DNA of 64,000 nt from Streptomyces sp. NRRL WC-3626 (GTDB lineage: Bacteria; Actinomycetota; Actinomycetes; Streptomycetales; Streptomycetaceae). The stretch's first letter is position 1. The number at the start of each line of letters is the position of its first letter. Shown piece after piece: positions 1 to 8,930 of this stretch. The stretch covers positions 520,594 to 584,593 of the forward strand of contig NZ_JOCA01000002.1 of the NCBI RefSeq assembly GCF_000718785.1, given 5' to 3'. A model generated the notes under the pieces. The model was given only the letters and a program-made list of their open reading frames with translations, did no database searches and was not told the DNA's origin. Both the position numbers and the translations under genes were made by a program.

Positions 1-262
1 CCAGGTTCCCCTGGGTGACCTCGATGTGCACGAACGCGAGCACGGGGTGGCCCAGCGCGGCGGGGGAGAGGGCGGGCCCGGTGCCGGTGATCACGCCCTC
101 GCGCTCCATCCGGTCGAGCCGCGCCTGCAGCGTGCCGCGGGCGACCCCGAGGATCCGGGCGTACTCCCGCACGCTGGTGCGCGGCTGCTCCAGCAGCAGC
201 CGCAGGATGCGCGTGTCGAGCTCGTCCACCGCCATGAGGGTCCCCGTCCCGCCGTCGGCCAT
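1..262 (-). CDS. Lrp/AsnC-family transcriptional regulator (partial, N-terminal part only)
   Basis: The first ~87 codons of a regulator that runs off the left edge of the window. The translation has the AsnC-type winged HTH (DELDTRILRLLLEQPRTSV, then REYARILGVARGTLQARLDRME) and reaches the start of the ligand-binding RAM domain (VLAFVHIEV). The family binds DNA as dimers or octamers and senses amino acids or related small molecules. Starts at 268, 262 and 235 are in frame; 235 (MAVDELD) begins right at the HTH and has a GGGGA element upstream, so it may be the true one. It is divergent from the FUSC gene at 443, and CCATTGG repeats lie between them, suggesting that it controls that gene and itself. 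Confidence 0.85.
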   Translation of the reverse strand, partial: MADGGTGTLMAVDELDTRILRLLLEQPRTSVREYARILGVARGTLQARLDRMEREGVITGTGPALSPAALGHPVLAFVHIEVTQGNL

Positions 263-300
263 TGGCATCCCGATGGTCCCGAGTGTGCCGAGAAAACTGT

Positions 301-341
301 ACCAATGGTCCAGTCTCAGAAGGCTCGCTTGAGCCATTGGT
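301..341. promoter_or_regulatory. Inverted repeat ACCAATGG-N25-CCATTGGT, candidate Lrp-type operator
   Basis: Perfect 8-bp arms at 301-308 and 334-341 lie between the divergent Lrp-type and FUSC genes. A third CCATTGG copy at 259-265 overlaps the candidate start codons of the regulator. Repeated half-sites in a divergent promoter region fit autoregulation and control of the neighbour; this is an inference. Confidence 0.5.
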
Positions 342-442
342 GGAAGGGATGCTGATATGGGGGAGTCGATGGCGCTGCGGACCTCCGCGGCGCCTTTTTC
401 GTGCCACCGCGCACACACCAACGAGTTCCCAGGGGGCGGTAC

Positions 443-1930
443 GTGCTGAAGAGGGTGTTCACGGCTCCGGACCCGGGCCGGATCCGGCTGCGCTTCGCGG
501 CGCGGGCCGTGCTCGGCATCGGGCTGGCCGTCGTCGTCTGCGGCCTGGCCGGACATTCGCTCACCGGTGCCGTCACCGGCGGGCTCGCCGCACTGCTCGC
601 CCTGTTCACCGTCACCGACACCACCGTCCGCGGACAGGCCGTGACCACCGCGCTGCTGCCCGCCGCCGGACTGCCGGTGCTCGCCGCCGCGGCCGTGCTG
701 CACGACCACCCGGTCGCCCGCGACCTCACCTTCCTCGCCGTGGTCGGCCTCGGCGTGTACGCCCGGCGCTGGGGCCCGCGCGGGCACAGCCTCGGGGTCT
801 TCGCCTTCATGACCTACTTCGTGGCCCAGTTCCTGCACGCCGGGACCGGCCAGCTCCCCGAGCTGTACGCCTCCGTCCTGCTGTCCGTGCTCGCCGCGGC
901 CACCGTGCGTTTCGGGCTGTGGTGCTACGAGCGCCGGCTGCCCCCGCCCGTCGTGCCGGCGCCGCCCGCGGGCACCGGGCTGGCCCGCGTCACCACCCGC
1001 CAGGCGGTCCAGGCGACCGCCGGCGCGGGCTTCGCCCTCGTCGTCGGCCAGCTGGTGTCCGGGCAGCGCTGGTACTGGGCCGTCGGCGCCACCTGGTGGG
1101 TCTTCGTCAACACCACCTCGCGCGGCGAGACGCTGGTCCGCGGCTTCCGGCGGGTGCTCGGCACCGTCCTCGGCATCGGCCTCGCGCTCTTCGTCGCCGT
1201 CCCCGCGCACGGCGACGGGCTCGTCACCGCCCTGGTGGTCGCCGTCGCCGTCTTCGGCATCTTCTACACGGCCGCCGTGTCCTACACCTGGATGATGCTC
1301 TGGGTGACGGTGCTCGCCGCCATGCTCTACGGCCTGCTGGGCGTGCTCACCCCCGGCCTGCTGGCGCTCAGGGTGGCGGAGACCGCCGTCGGCGCGCTGG
1401 GCGCCGTACTGGCGGTGGCGTTCGTGCTGCCCGTGACCACGCACAGCGTCACCGACGGCTGGATCCAGCGGGCCCTGCGCTGCGTCCACGCGTGCACCGC
1501 GCAGGCGGCCGCCCGGCTGGCCGGGACCGCGGACGCCGACCCGACCTCGGCCGTGGCGGAACTGGAACAGCTGCTCGCCCGGGTACGGCTCTCCGTCGCC
1601 CCGCTGACACATCCGCTGAACCCCATGCTCGGCCGCAAGCGGCGCGCCCGCCGGGTGCTCGCCCTGCTGGACGACTGCGCCCGGGAGATCCGCGGCCTGG
1701 TCGCCGTCGCCGCCGACCCGGAGGCGTCGCACGACGCCCGGCTGGCCGCCGCCTGCTGGCGGGTCGAGACCGCCGTTGAGGCACTCACCGGCGGCCGGGA
1801 CATCGCCGTACGGACCTCGCCGGCCGGGTCGGAGCCCGCGCTGGCCCATCTGCACGGCCTGGAGCGAGCCCTCGCCGAGCTGGCCGCGCCGCTGCGGGCG
1901 CCCTCCGGCTCCCCGCTGGTCGGCGCCTGA
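443..1930 (+). CDS. FUSC-family membrane protein (aromatic-acid-exporter-like)
   Basis: A 495-residue membrane protein with two hydrophobic blocks: about five helices in residues ~15-160, and a second block in ~175-330 starting after TRQAVQATAGAGFALVVG. A soluble C-terminal region of ~150 residues follows. This two-block layout is that of FUSC/YccS/AaeB-type proteins, some of which export aromatic or other toxic carboxylates. The GTG at 443 was chosen because GGGGGCGG lies just upstream; an in-frame ATG at 401 would add 14 polar residues. It is divergent from the Lrp-type regulator, which probably controls it. The substrate cannot be read from the sequence. A second FUSC gene lies at 18826. 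Confidence 0.75.
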   Translation: MLKRVFTAPDPGRIRLRFAARAVLGIGLAVVVCGLAGHSLTGAVTGGLAALLALFTVTDTTVRGQAVTTALLPAAGLPVLAAAAVLHDHPVARDLTFLAVVGLGVYARRWGPRGHSLGVFAFMTYFVAQFLHAGTGQLPELYASVLLSVLAAATVRFGLWCYERRLPPPVVPAPPAGTGLARVTTRQAVQATAGAGFALVVGQLVSGQRWYWAVGATWWVFVNTTSRGETLVRGFRRVLGTVLGIGLALFVAVPAHGDGLVTALVVAVAVFGIFYTAAVSYTWMMLWVTVLAAMLYGLLGVLTPGLLALRVAETAVGALGAVLAVAFVLPVTTHSVTDGWIQRALRCVHACTAQAAARLAGTADADPTSAVAELEQLLARVRLSVAPLTHPLNPMLGRKRRARRVLALLDDCAREIRGLVAVAADPEASHDARLAAACWRVETAVEALTGGRDIAVRTSPAGSEPALAHLHGLERALAELAAPLRAPSGSPLVGA

Positions 1931-1975
1931 GACGCGTGGCCGGGGGCTGACGCGCGCGGACGCACCGGCCCGCTT

Positions 1976-1986
1976 TGGTCTAGACC
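1976..1986. promoter_or_regulatory. DasR-like (dre) palindrome TGGTCTAGACC
   Basis: The core GGTCTAGACC is a perfect 10-bp palindrome 57 bp before the lactonase start. It matches the centre of the known Streptomyces DasR-responsive element (about ACTGGTCTAGACCACT); the outer positions match poorly. DasR is the GntR-family regulator of GlcNAc/chitin use. Confidence 0.6.
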
Positions 1987-2042
1987 TTGAGTGATCGACT
2001 GCTACCGTCGCCCCGACCGGCATCGGACGAGAGGGGACAGTC

Positions 2043-3071
2043 GTGGCGGACGGCAGGCGGCGGGCGTTCATCGGATCGTTCACGGCGGCGGGCGGCCCCG
2101 GCATCGTCACCGCGGCCGTCGAACCGGGCAGCGGCGCGCTGACCGTCCTGAGCACCGTGGACGCCGTACCCGACCCGTCCTACCTGGCCCTGTCGCCCGA
2201 CGGCCGCACGCTGTACGCGGCCAGCGAGACCGCCGAGGGCACCGTGGCCGCGTTCCGCGTGACCGGCGAGGGGACGGAACCGGCCGGGCGCCCGGTGCGG
2301 GTGGACGGCAGCGGGCCGACCCATCTCAGCGTCCACGCCGGACACGTCCTCACCGCGAACTACGGCTCCGGCAGCGTCAGCGTCGTCCCCGTCCGCCCGG
2401 ACGGCCGCCTCGGCACGGTGTCCGGAGTGTTCCGGCACAGCGGCTCCGGGCCCCATCCGCAGCGCCAGCAGGGCCCCCACGCCCACCAGGTGCGGCCCGA
2501 CCCCAGCGGCCGCTGGACGGTCGCCGTCGACCTCGGCACCGACTCGGTACGGATCTGCGCCCTGCTGGGCGGCACGCTCGCACCGCACCGGGAGATCGCC
2601 CTGCGGCCCGGCTCGGGCCCCCGGCATCTGGCCTTCCACCCGGGCGGCTCCTACGCGTACGTCCTCAACGAGCTCAGTCCCACCCTCGTCGTCTGTCGCT
2701 GGGACGCTGCCGACGGCGCGCTCAGGCCGCTCGCCGAGATCCCGGTCCTGACCGGCACCCCGTCCGGGGACGCCTATCCCTCGGGGGTGGCCGTCGCGCC
2801 CGACGGCCGCTTCGTGTGGACCGCGACCCGCGGCGAGGACGTCCTGTCCGTGTTCGCGGTGGAGGGGGAGGGCAAGGAACTGACACGGCTCGCCACCGTC
2901 CCCTGCGGCGGCCACTGGCCCCGCGCGATCACCGAGGCCGACGGCGTCCTGTACGTCGCCAACGAACGCTCCGGCGACGTGACCTGGTTCGCCCCGGACC
3001 CCGGCACGGGAGTGCCGCGCCGCGCCGGCTCCGTCCCGGTGACCGCGGCGTCCTGCGTGGTCGTCGGCTGA
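2043..3071 (+). CDS. Lactonase family protein (6-phosphogluconolactonase-type seven-bladed beta-propeller)
   Basis: A 342-residue cytoplasmic protein with no signal peptide. Repeated blade motifs (PSYLALSPDGRTLYA, PRHLAFHPGGSYAYV, PSGVAVAPDGRFVWT) and the ending GDVTWFAPD identify the YbhE/Pgl-like lactonase family, whose best-known member hydrolyses 6-phosphogluconolactone in the oxidative pentose phosphate route. Actual substrates vary between family members. GTG start at 2043, with GAGAGGGGAC upstream. The gene stands alone between a dre-like palindrome and a bidirectional terminator, so it is probably monocistronic and perhaps DasR-controlled. Confidence 0.85.
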   Translation: MADGRRRAFIGSFTAAGGPGIVTAAVEPGSGALTVLSTVDAVPDPSYLALSPDGRTLYAASETAEGTVAAFRVTGEGTEPAGRPVRVDGSGPTHLSVHAGHVLTANYGSGSVSVVPVRPDGRLGTVSGVFRHSGSGPHPQRQQGPHAHQVRPDPSGRWTVAVDLGTDSVRICALLGGTLAPHREIALRPGSGPRHLAFHPGGSYAYVLNELSPTLVVCRWDAADGALRPLAEIPVLTGTPSGDAYPSGVAVAPDGRFVWTATRGEDVLSVFAVEGEGKELTRLATVPCGGHWPRAITEADGVLYVANERSGDVTWFAPDPGTGVPRRAGSVPVTAASCVVVG

Positions 3072-3088
3072 CCGGAACGCCGAGGACA

Positions 3089-3133
3089 CGCCGAAGGGCC
3101 CGCCCCGGAAACCGGAGCGGGCCCTTTCGGCGT
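3089..3133. terminator. Bidirectional hairpin terminator
   Basis: A long inverted repeat (arms CGCCGAAGGGCCCGC and GCGGGCCCTTTCGGCG, with a slipped base) lies between the convergent lactonase and CbiX-like genes, and can end transcription from both sides. There is no strong T-tract, as is common in actinomycetes. Confidence 0.75.
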
Positions 3134-3152
3134 CGTATGCGAGCCGGCCGCG

Positions 3153-4076
3153 TCAGTGGGCCGGGGTGTTCTGTGCCTGCTGCGGGGCGATGCCCAGCGC
3201 GGTCGTGTACTTGGCGAGCGCCAGCTTGCCGATCGCCGGGTAGGGGCCGAGCGCCTCGGCGGCGGAGCAGCCCACTTCCTTCGCGGCCTCCTCCAGCAGG
3301 CTCGCGTCGATCTCCGGGCCGATCAGATACGGCGCGAGCGCCAGCTGCTGCGAACCGGAGTTGCGCAGCTGCTCCGCCACGGAGGCGATGGAACCGTCCT
3401 CGTCCAGGGCCGCCGCCATCACCGGCACGGCGAGACGCGCGGCGAGCAGCATGCCGGTGATCCCGGCCGCCTGCACCGCCTCGTCACCGCCGACGGAGGC
3501 GAGGATGATGCCGTCGGCCGCGGTCGCCACGGTGAACAGACGGGCACGGTCGGCGCGGGCCAGACCGGCCTCGGACAGCCGCACGTGCAGCGCCTCGGCG
3601 AGCAGCGGGTGCGGGCCCAGCACATCGGTCAGCTCGGCGGCGATACGGCTGTCCATCACGGCCTGGCGGACCTGGCGCAGCAGCGCGCCGTCCGGGCCGG
3701 CGAGCAGCGGCACCACGACGGCGACGGGACCGTCGGGCTCCTTGACGTCCATACCGGCGGCGCGGGCCTGCTCGAAGCGGGCGGTGCGCTCCTCGGCCGC
3801 GTGCGTGAGAACGGCCTGCAGCGTCGGGAATTCCTCGTCGTCACCGTCGAGGTAGCCGATCCGGGCGTCCAGACCGGGCAGCTCGGAACGGGCGATGCTC
3901 ACGACCTCTTCGGCGAGCGAGCGGGTGGCACTACTGGGCGTACCCGGCACGGCGAGGACGAGCGCGGGCGCGCCCTCGGGAGCCACCAGGGGTTCGGGAC
4001 GGCGGTGCCGTCCGGGCTGGCGGGGGCGCGGCATTCGTACGGGCAGGCCGGACGCGGGCCCAGTGGGGGTGCTCAT
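3153..4076 (-). CDS. CbiX-like protein (sirohydrochlorin chelatase family)
   Basis: 307 residues. After a basic, Pro/Arg-rich N-terminus (~1-38), the sequence shows two similar alpha/beta halves of the CbiX type: ALVLAVPGTPSSATRSLAEEVV with a GPVAVVVPLLAGPDG strand, and a second half with ARLFTVATAADG and LALAPYLIGP. CbiX enzymes insert Co or Fe into sirohydrochlorin. The usual 'HGS' metal-binding His at the first strand end is replaced here by PGT, so catalytic activity is doubtful. It could be a regulatory or degenerate homologue. No cobalamin or sirohaem genes lie nearby. Confidence 0.65.
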   Translation of the reverse strand: MSTPTGPASGLPVRMPRPRQPGRHRRPEPLVAPEGAPALVLAVPGTPSSATRSLAEEVVSIARSELPGLDARIGYLDGDDEEFPTLQAVLTHAAEERTARFEQARAAGMDVKEPDGPVAVVVPLLAGPDGALLRQVRQAVMDSRIAAELTDVLGPHPLLAEALHVRLSEAGLARADRARLFTVATAADGIILASVGGDEAVQAAGITGMLLAARLAVPVMAAALDEDGSIASVAEQLRNSGSQQLALAPYLIGPEIDASLLEEAAKEVGCSAAEALGPYPAIGKLALAKYTTALGIAPQQAQNTPAH

Positions 4077-4160
4077 ATTGCCGCATGTTAGTGGCTTCCC
4101 GGGCTCCCCTGTTCGGGGAGGGGGCAGGTGAGCGGTATCCGTCCGGTTTTGTCTGATGCG

Positions 4161-5168
4161 TTACGCGCGGATGTCCCCCGCGCGCGTGACGCCCGCACCT
4201 GCCGGGCTCGTCACCCACAGCAGCGTGTCATCGCCCGGGAGGGTGAAGGCGCCGGTGGCGAGGTCCTCCGCGATGCGCACCGCCCCGTCCAGGGGATCAC
4301 CTTCGGCCATGATCCGCCGTGCCCCCGGCAGCCGTTCGGCCAGCTCCTCCTCCAGCGGACCGAGCAGCACGGCACCCATCCCCAACAGGCCCCCGGTGAG
4401 CCCGACCACGGGCGCGCCCGCCGCCGGGGACACCGCCGCCGCGGAGTCGGCCATGTGCCCGGCCGCCGCCCGCAGGATTCCCGCGGCGACCGGATCGCCG
4501 CCGGCCGCGCACTCGCCCACCCGGGGTGCGAAGGAGGCGAGGACGGCGGGCCGGTCGGTCCGCGGATACAGCCGGCCGGGGAGCCCAGCCGCGGGGCCGA
4601 ACAGTTCCTCGGCGCTCGCCAGCAGCCGCGCGGATCCACCGCGACGGCCGTCGTGGGCGCGCATCGCCGCCTCCAGCCCCGCCCGGCCGATCCAGGCACC
4701 GCCGCCGCAGTCGCCGAGGAGATGTCCCCAGCCGTCCGCCCGGCGCCAGCAGGTCAGATCGGTGCCGATCGCGATCAGCCCCGTACCGGCGGCGATCACG
4801 GCACCGGGCCGCGGCCCGACGGCGCCCACGTACGCGGTGACGGCGTCGGCGGCCAGCACCACCCGTCGTACGCCCAGTTCACGGCCGAGCGCGTCCGGCA
4901 GTTCCGCGCGCAGCGCGTCTCCCAGGCTGGCCATCCCGGCCGCGCCGACCACGGCGGCGTCCAGCCGCACGGATCCGGCCTCGGCGCACAATGCCCGTGC
5001 CATCGGCACCAGTTGCTCCAGGAAGTGCCCGGCGTCGAGGCCCCGTGCCCCCGTCCGCACCGGCTCCCCGGACTCCGCGCGGGCCAGCGGCCCGCGTCCC
5101 CGGGCGCCGACGACGACCCGGAGACCGGAGCCCCCGGAGTCGACGGCGAGGAAGCCGGGGCCGGTCAC
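4161..5168 (-). CDS. BadF/BadG/BcrA/BcrD-type ATPase, N-acetylglucosamine-kinase-like
   Basis: 335 residues with the actin-like ATPase fold. The phosphate-1 loop is [10 protein letters not shown] near the N-terminus; phosphate-2 appears as [12 protein letters not shown], followed by [16 protein letters not shown], the glycine-rich signature of eukaryotic-type GlcNAc kinases and their bacterial relatives. The likely reaction is ATP-dependent phosphorylation of an amino sugar or similar sugar. The GTG start at 5168 overlaps the TGA of the uracil-DNA glycosylase gene (GTGA), so the two are translationally coupled. The dre-like site at 1976 is not in front of this gene. Substrate is inferred. Confidence 0.8.
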   Translation of the reverse strand: MTGPGFLAVDSGGSGLRVVVGARGRGPLARAESGEPVRTGARGLDAGHFLEQLVPMARALCAEAGSVRLDAAVVGAAGMASLGDALRAELPDALGRELGVRRVVLAADAVTAYVGAVGPRPGAVIAAGTGLIAIGTDLTCWRRADGWGHLLGDCGGGAWIGRAGLEAAMRAHDGRRGGSARLLASAEELFGPAAGLPGRLYPRTDRPAVLASFAPRVGECAAGGDPVAAGILRAAAGHMADSAAAVSPAAGAPVVGLTGGLLGMGAVLLGPLEEELAERLPGARRIMAEGDPLDGAVRIAEDLATGAFTLPGDDTLLWVTSPAGAGVTRAGDIRA

Positions 5169-5851
5169 GGCAGGCGCCAGTCCACCGGTTGGCCGCCCTG
5201 GCGGATCAGCAGGTCGTTGGCCCGGCTGAACGGACGGGAGCCGAAGAAGCCGCGGTCGGCGGACATCGGCGACGGGTGCGCCGACTCCACCGCGGGCAGA
5301 TCGCCCAGCAGCGGACGGCAGTTACGGGCGTCCCGCCCCCACAGGACCGAGACCAGGGGCTTGCCCCGGCCGGCCAGGGCCCGTATCGCCTGCTCGGTGA
5401 TCTCCTCCCAGCCCTTGCCGCGGTGGGCGCCCGGCTTGCGCGGGGCCGTCGTCAGCGCGCGGTTCAGCAGCAGTACGCCCTGCCGGGTCCAGGGTGTGAG
5501 GTCGCCGCCCGACGGCTGGGGCAGGCCCAGGTCGGTGTTCAGCTCCCGGAACATGTTGACGAGACTGCCCGGCAGCGGCCGCACTTCGGGTGCGACCGAG
5601 AACGACAGCCCCACCGCGTGACCCGGGGTGGGGTACGGGTCCTGCCCGACGATCAGAACGCGTACCTCGTCGAAGGGCTGCTGGAAGGCCCGCAGGACGT
5701 TCGCCCCGGCCGGGAGGTAGGTGCGTCCCGCGGCGATCTCCGCGCGCAGGAAGTCCCCCATTCCCGCGACGCGTTCAGCCACCGGTTCCAGGGCCTTCGC
5801 CCAGCCCGCTTCGACGATTTCACTCAAGGGTCGTGGTGCCACGGGCGTCAC
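5165..5851 (-). CDS. ung: Uracil-DNA glycosylase, family 1
   Basis: 228 residues, normal for family-1 UDG, which removes uracil from DNA as the first step of base-excision repair. The signature [13 protein letters not shown] holds the catalytic Asp71; LNRALTT and AHPSPMS (His192) form the uracil pocket and the minor-groove loop. The GTG start at 5851 ([13 protein letters not shown]) begins where family members begin; longer in-frame extensions have no family similarity. It is upstream of and coupled to the sugar-kinase-like gene. The pairing is metabolically odd and may reflect only operon packing. Confidence 0.95.
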   Translation of the reverse strand: MTPVAPRPLSEIVEAGWAKALEPVAERVAGMGDFLRAEIAAGRTYLPAGANVLRAFQQPFDEVRVLIVGQDPYPTPGHAVGLSFSVAPEVRPLPGSLVNMFRELNTDLGLPQPSGGDLTPWTRQGVLLLNRALTTAPRKPGAHRGKGWEEITEQAIRALAGRGKPLVSVLWGRDARNCRPLLGDLPAVESAHPSPMSADRGFFGSRPFSRANDLLIRQGGQPVDWRLP

Positions 5852-5933
5852 CCTACTGCCGTCGGGGGAGCGGAGATCAACCAGTGGCCGTGACGGGGCG
5901 GAAACCTCAAGTGGCCGGTGCCGTTCATGTGGT

Positions 5934-7019
5934 TCATGCGACGACCGCCGCGCGCACGCACAGCACGTCCGGCAGATGTGACGCCAACTGCCGCCAGCTG
6001 TCGCCGTCGTCGGCCGACGCGTACACCTCGCCGTTGCGATTGCCGAAGTAGACGCCCGCCGGGTCCTCGCCGTCGTGCCACATCGCGTCGCGCAGCACCG
6101 TGCCGTAGTGGTCCCCCTGCGGCAGCCCCGCCGTGAGCGGCTCCCAGGTCCTGCCCGCGTCCTGAGTCCGGTAGACCCGGCAGCGCCGGCCGGCCGGCAC
6201 CCGGTCCGAGTCGGCGTTGATCGGGAACACGTACGCCGTGTCACCACGATGGGGGTGGGCCACGACCGCGAAGCCGAACGTCGACGGCAAACCCTCGCCG
6301 ATGTCCGTCCAGCTGCCGCCCGCGTCGTCACTGCGGTACACACCCCAGTGGTTCTGCAGATACAGCCGGTCGGGGTTCACCGCGTCCCGGGCGACCTTGT
6401 GCACGCACTGGCCGAACTCCGGGTCCGGGTCCGGCAGGAACACCGCCGACACCCCGGAGTTGGACGGGACCCAGCTCGCGCCGCCGTCCAGGGTGCGGAA
6501 CACGCCCGCCGTCGAGACCGCCACCGTCACGGCCCGCGGATCACGCGCGTCGGTGAGCACGGTGTGCAGCCCCTCACCGCCGCCGCCCGGCACCCACTTC
6601 CCGCGGGTGGGGTGCTCCCACAGCGGCCGGACCAGCTCGAAGGTCTCCCCGCGGTCCTCCGAGCGGTACAGCGCGGCCGGTTCCGTGCCCGCGTACACCA
6701 CGTCCGGTTCGGCCGCGGCCGGGTGCAGCTGCCAGACCCGCTCCAGCGAAGCCCCGGTGTCCTTGGGGAACTTGACGGCGGGCCGGGCCGGTTCGGTCCA
6801 GCTGTGGCCCAGGTCGTCGGAGTGGAACACCGACGGGCCCCAGTGCGCGCTGTCCCCGCCGGCCAGCAGCCGGGGCCGCCCGCCCCGGGTGTCGATGGCG
6901 ACCGAGTACACGGCCTGCGCGTTGAAGTAAGGGCTCTCGTCGAACTCCCAGTCGCCGCCCCGCCGGCGTCCGATGAACAGACCCTTACGGGTGCCCACCG
7001 CGAGCAGTACCTCGGTCAT
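5934..7019 (-). CDS. BNR-repeat / sialidase-like beta-propeller protein
   Basis: 361 residues with at least four BNR/Asp-box-like turns: [47 protein letters not shown] and a final [11 protein letters not shown]. The fold is that of exo-sialidases, VPS10 propellers and photosystem-II-assembly-like proteins. No signal peptide and no recognisable sialidase active site (the FRIP Arg is missing), so it is probably a cytoplasmic propeller of unknown ligand. The start at 7019 is set by an excellent GGAGGTGATC Shine-Dalgarno; the ORF could extend to 7088 but without family similarity. Confidence 0.8.
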   Translation of the reverse strand: MTEVLLAVGTRKGLFIGRRRGGDWEFDESPYFNAQAVYSVAIDTRGGRPRLLAGGDSAHWGPSVFHSDDLGHSWTEPARPAVKFPKDTGASLERVWQLHPAAAEPDVVYAGTEPAALYRSEDRGETFELVRPLWEHPTRGKWVPGGGGEGLHTVLTDARDPRAVTVAVSTAGVFRTLDGGASWVPSNSGVSAVFLPDPDPEFGQCVHKVARDAVNPDRLYLQNHWGVYRSDDAGGSWTDIGEGLPSTFGFAVVAHPHRGDTAYVFPINADSDRVPAGRRCRVYRTQDAGRTWEPLTAGLPQGDHYGTVLRDAMWHDGEDPAGVYFGNRNGEVYASADDGDSWRQLASHLPDVLCVRAAVVA

Positions 7020-7175
7020 GCCGATCACCTCCGCGACGTCTTCGCCGACGCCATCGTTTCGGACACCGGTCAGTCTGCACCCCACCACTGACAGTCACCT
7101 CCGGACCGGCCGCGCCGCAGGTCAGGCGGTGCGGCGGCCCGTTCCCGCGGCCGAGCGCGGCCGCCCGCCGGAAGG

Positions 7176-8855
7176 TCAGCCGGCGTCCGGCAGCGCACGT
7201 CCGACGATCGCGTCCAGCCCGGCCGCCGCGGGCAGCGTGCCGAAGGAGTGCCCCCAGTCGCCGCCCAGCCGGGTCGCGCAGAAGGCGTCGGCGACCGCGG
7301 ACGGGGCGTGCCGCACGAGGAGGGAGCCCTGCAGCGTCAGGGCCATCCGCTCCACCAGCCGCCGCGCGCCCGCCTGCGAGCCCTCCGCCAGCTGGTCCTC
7401 GAGCCCGGCCACGGCGGCGTCCAGCCGGGCGTCCGCGCCGCGCGTCAGCGCGAGTTCCTCGAACAACGCCTGCGCGGTGGCCGGATCCCGGCCGAGTGCC
7501 CGCAGCACGTCGAGCGCGTTGACGTTGCCCGAGCCCTCCCAGATCGACAGCAGCGGGGCCTCGCGGTAGTGCCGGGGCATACCGGAGTCCTCGACGTAGC
7601 CGTTGCCGCCCAGGCACTCCAGGGCCTCGGCGGTGAACGCCGGTCCCCGCTTGGTGACCCAGTACTTGCCGACCGCCGTCGCGATCCGGCGGAACGCGGC
7701 CTCCCCGGCGTCCCCGCGCACCGCGCGGTCGGCCGCCCCGGCCAGGCGCAGGGTGAGCGTCGTGGCGGCCTCGGACTCCAGCGCCAGATCGGCCAGCACA
7801 TTGCGCATCAGCGGCTGGTCCACCAGCCGCGCCCCGAACGCGCTGCGGTGCCGCGCGTGGTGGCCGGCCTCGACGAGCGTCTTGCGCATCAGCGCCGCCG
7901 ACATCATCACGCAGTCCAGCCGGGTGCAGTTGACCATCTCGATGATGGTCTTCACACCCTGCCCCTCCGGGCCGACCAGCCAGGCGACGGTCCCGTCGAA
8001 CTCGGGCTCGGAGGAGGCGTTGGAACGGTTGCCCAGCTTGTCCTTCAGCCGCTGCACGCGGAAGGTGTTGCGGGTGCCGTCGGGCAGCACGCGCGGCACC
8101 AGGAAGCACGAGAGGCCGCCGGGGGCCTGCGCCAGCACCAGGAACACGTCGCACATCGGCGCCGACGTGAACCACTTGTGCCCGCGCAGGGTGTAGACGC
8201 CCGGCTCGGCCGTCGGAGCGGCCGACGTCGTGTTGGTGCGGACGTCGGAGCCGCCCTGCTTCTCGGTCATCCCCATCCCGGCCAGCAGCCCGCGCTTGCC
8301 GGCCGGGACGCGCAGCCCCGGCTCGTACTCCCGGCTGGTCAGCCCCGGCTCGTACACCTCGGCCAGCTCCGGCTGCCGGCGCAGGGCCGGCACCGCCGCG
8401 TACGTCATGGACGTCGGACAGCCGTGCCCCGCCTCGGTGTGCCCCCACACCAGTCCCTTCGCGGTGCGGACGACATGGGCGCCGGGACGGTCGTCCGCCC
8501 AGGGCGCGGCGGCCAGCCCCTCGGCGACGGCCGCGCCCATCAGGTGATGCCAGCTGGGGTGGAACTCGACCTCGTCCACGCGGTTGCCGTACCGGTCGTG
8601 GGTGCGCAGCTCGGGCTCGTGGCGGTTGGCCTGGTCGCTCCACTCCTGCACCTGCGCGCTGCCGGCCAGCCTGCCGACCCGGCGCAGCTCCCCCTCGGCC
8701 CAGCCGCCGCCCTCCCGTCGCAGGCCCTCCAGCAGGGCGGTGTCCTCGGAGGCGTCGTACGGGGTCAGGGGAGGGGGCTGGTTGGTGACGTCGTGGGTGG
8801 CGCCGCCGTGTGCGCCGAAGTCCTGCCGCGGCTCGTCCGCGAGTGTGGTGGCCAT
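7176..8855 (-). CDS. Acyl-CoA dehydrogenase family protein, AidB type
   Basis: 559 residues, longer than typical acyl-CoA dehydrogenases (~380) and matching the AidB / isovaleryl-CoA-dehydrogenase-like branch. Marks are GMGMTEKQGGSDVR and HKWFTSAPMCD (FAD and substrate contacts), RLKDKLGNRSNASSE, and the C-terminal ECLGGNGYVED...WEGSGNVNALDVLRAL block. E. coli AidB is a flavoprotein induced by alkylation damage; others act in acyl-CoA breakdown. The PaaX-type regulator is divergent 75 bp away, which favours control by an aromatic or acyl-CoA signal. Role beyond FAD-dependent dehydrogenase is not settled. Confidence 0.9.
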   Translation of the reverse strand: MATTLADEPRQDFGAHGGATHDVTNQPPPLTPYDASEDTALLEGLRREGGGWAEGELRRVGRLAGSAQVQEWSDQANRHEPELRTHDRYGNRVDEVEFHPSWHHLMGAAVAEGLAAAPWADDRPGAHVVRTAKGLVWGHTEAGHGCPTSMTYAAVPALRRQPELAEVYEPGLTSREYEPGLRVPAGKRGLLAGMGMTEKQGGSDVRTNTTSAAPTAEPGVYTLRGHKWFTSAPMCDVFLVLAQAPGGLSCFLVPRVLPDGTRNTFRVQRLKDKLGNRSNASSEPEFDGTVAWLVGPEGQGVKTIIEMVNCTRLDCVMMSAALMRKTLVEAGHHARHRSAFGARLVDQPLMRNVLADLALESEAATTLTLRLAGAADRAVRGDAGEAAFRRIATAVGKYWVTKRGPAFTAEALECLGGNGYVEDSGMPRHYREAPLLSIWEGSGNVNALDVLRALGRDPATAQALFEELALTRGADARLDAAVAGLEDQLAEGSQAGARRLVERMALTLQGSLLVRHAPSAVADAFCATRLGGDWGHSFGTLPAAAGLDAIVGRALPDAG

Positions 8856-8863
8856 ACCACGAG

Positions 8864-8901
8864 TGTTGCACTATTCGTACGGCCGCAGCAATCATGCAAC
8901 A
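8864..8901. promoter_or_regulatory. Inverted repeat TGTTGCA-N24-TGCAACA between divergent genes
   Basis: Perfect 7-bp arms in the 75-bp space between the AidB-type dehydrogenase and PaaX genes. This is a candidate operator through which the PaaX-type regulator controls both. Confidence 0.5.
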
Positions 8902-8930
8902 TCATGATCGGCGCCGTAGAGTACCCGTCC

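Noticed and set aside
7248..8930. Long plus-strand frame opposite the acyl-CoA dehydrogenase gene
   Set aside because: The first ~560 residues are an Arg/Pro/Gly-rich shadow of the minus-strand dehydrogenase. Only the last part (from 8931) is a real gene (PaaX-type).
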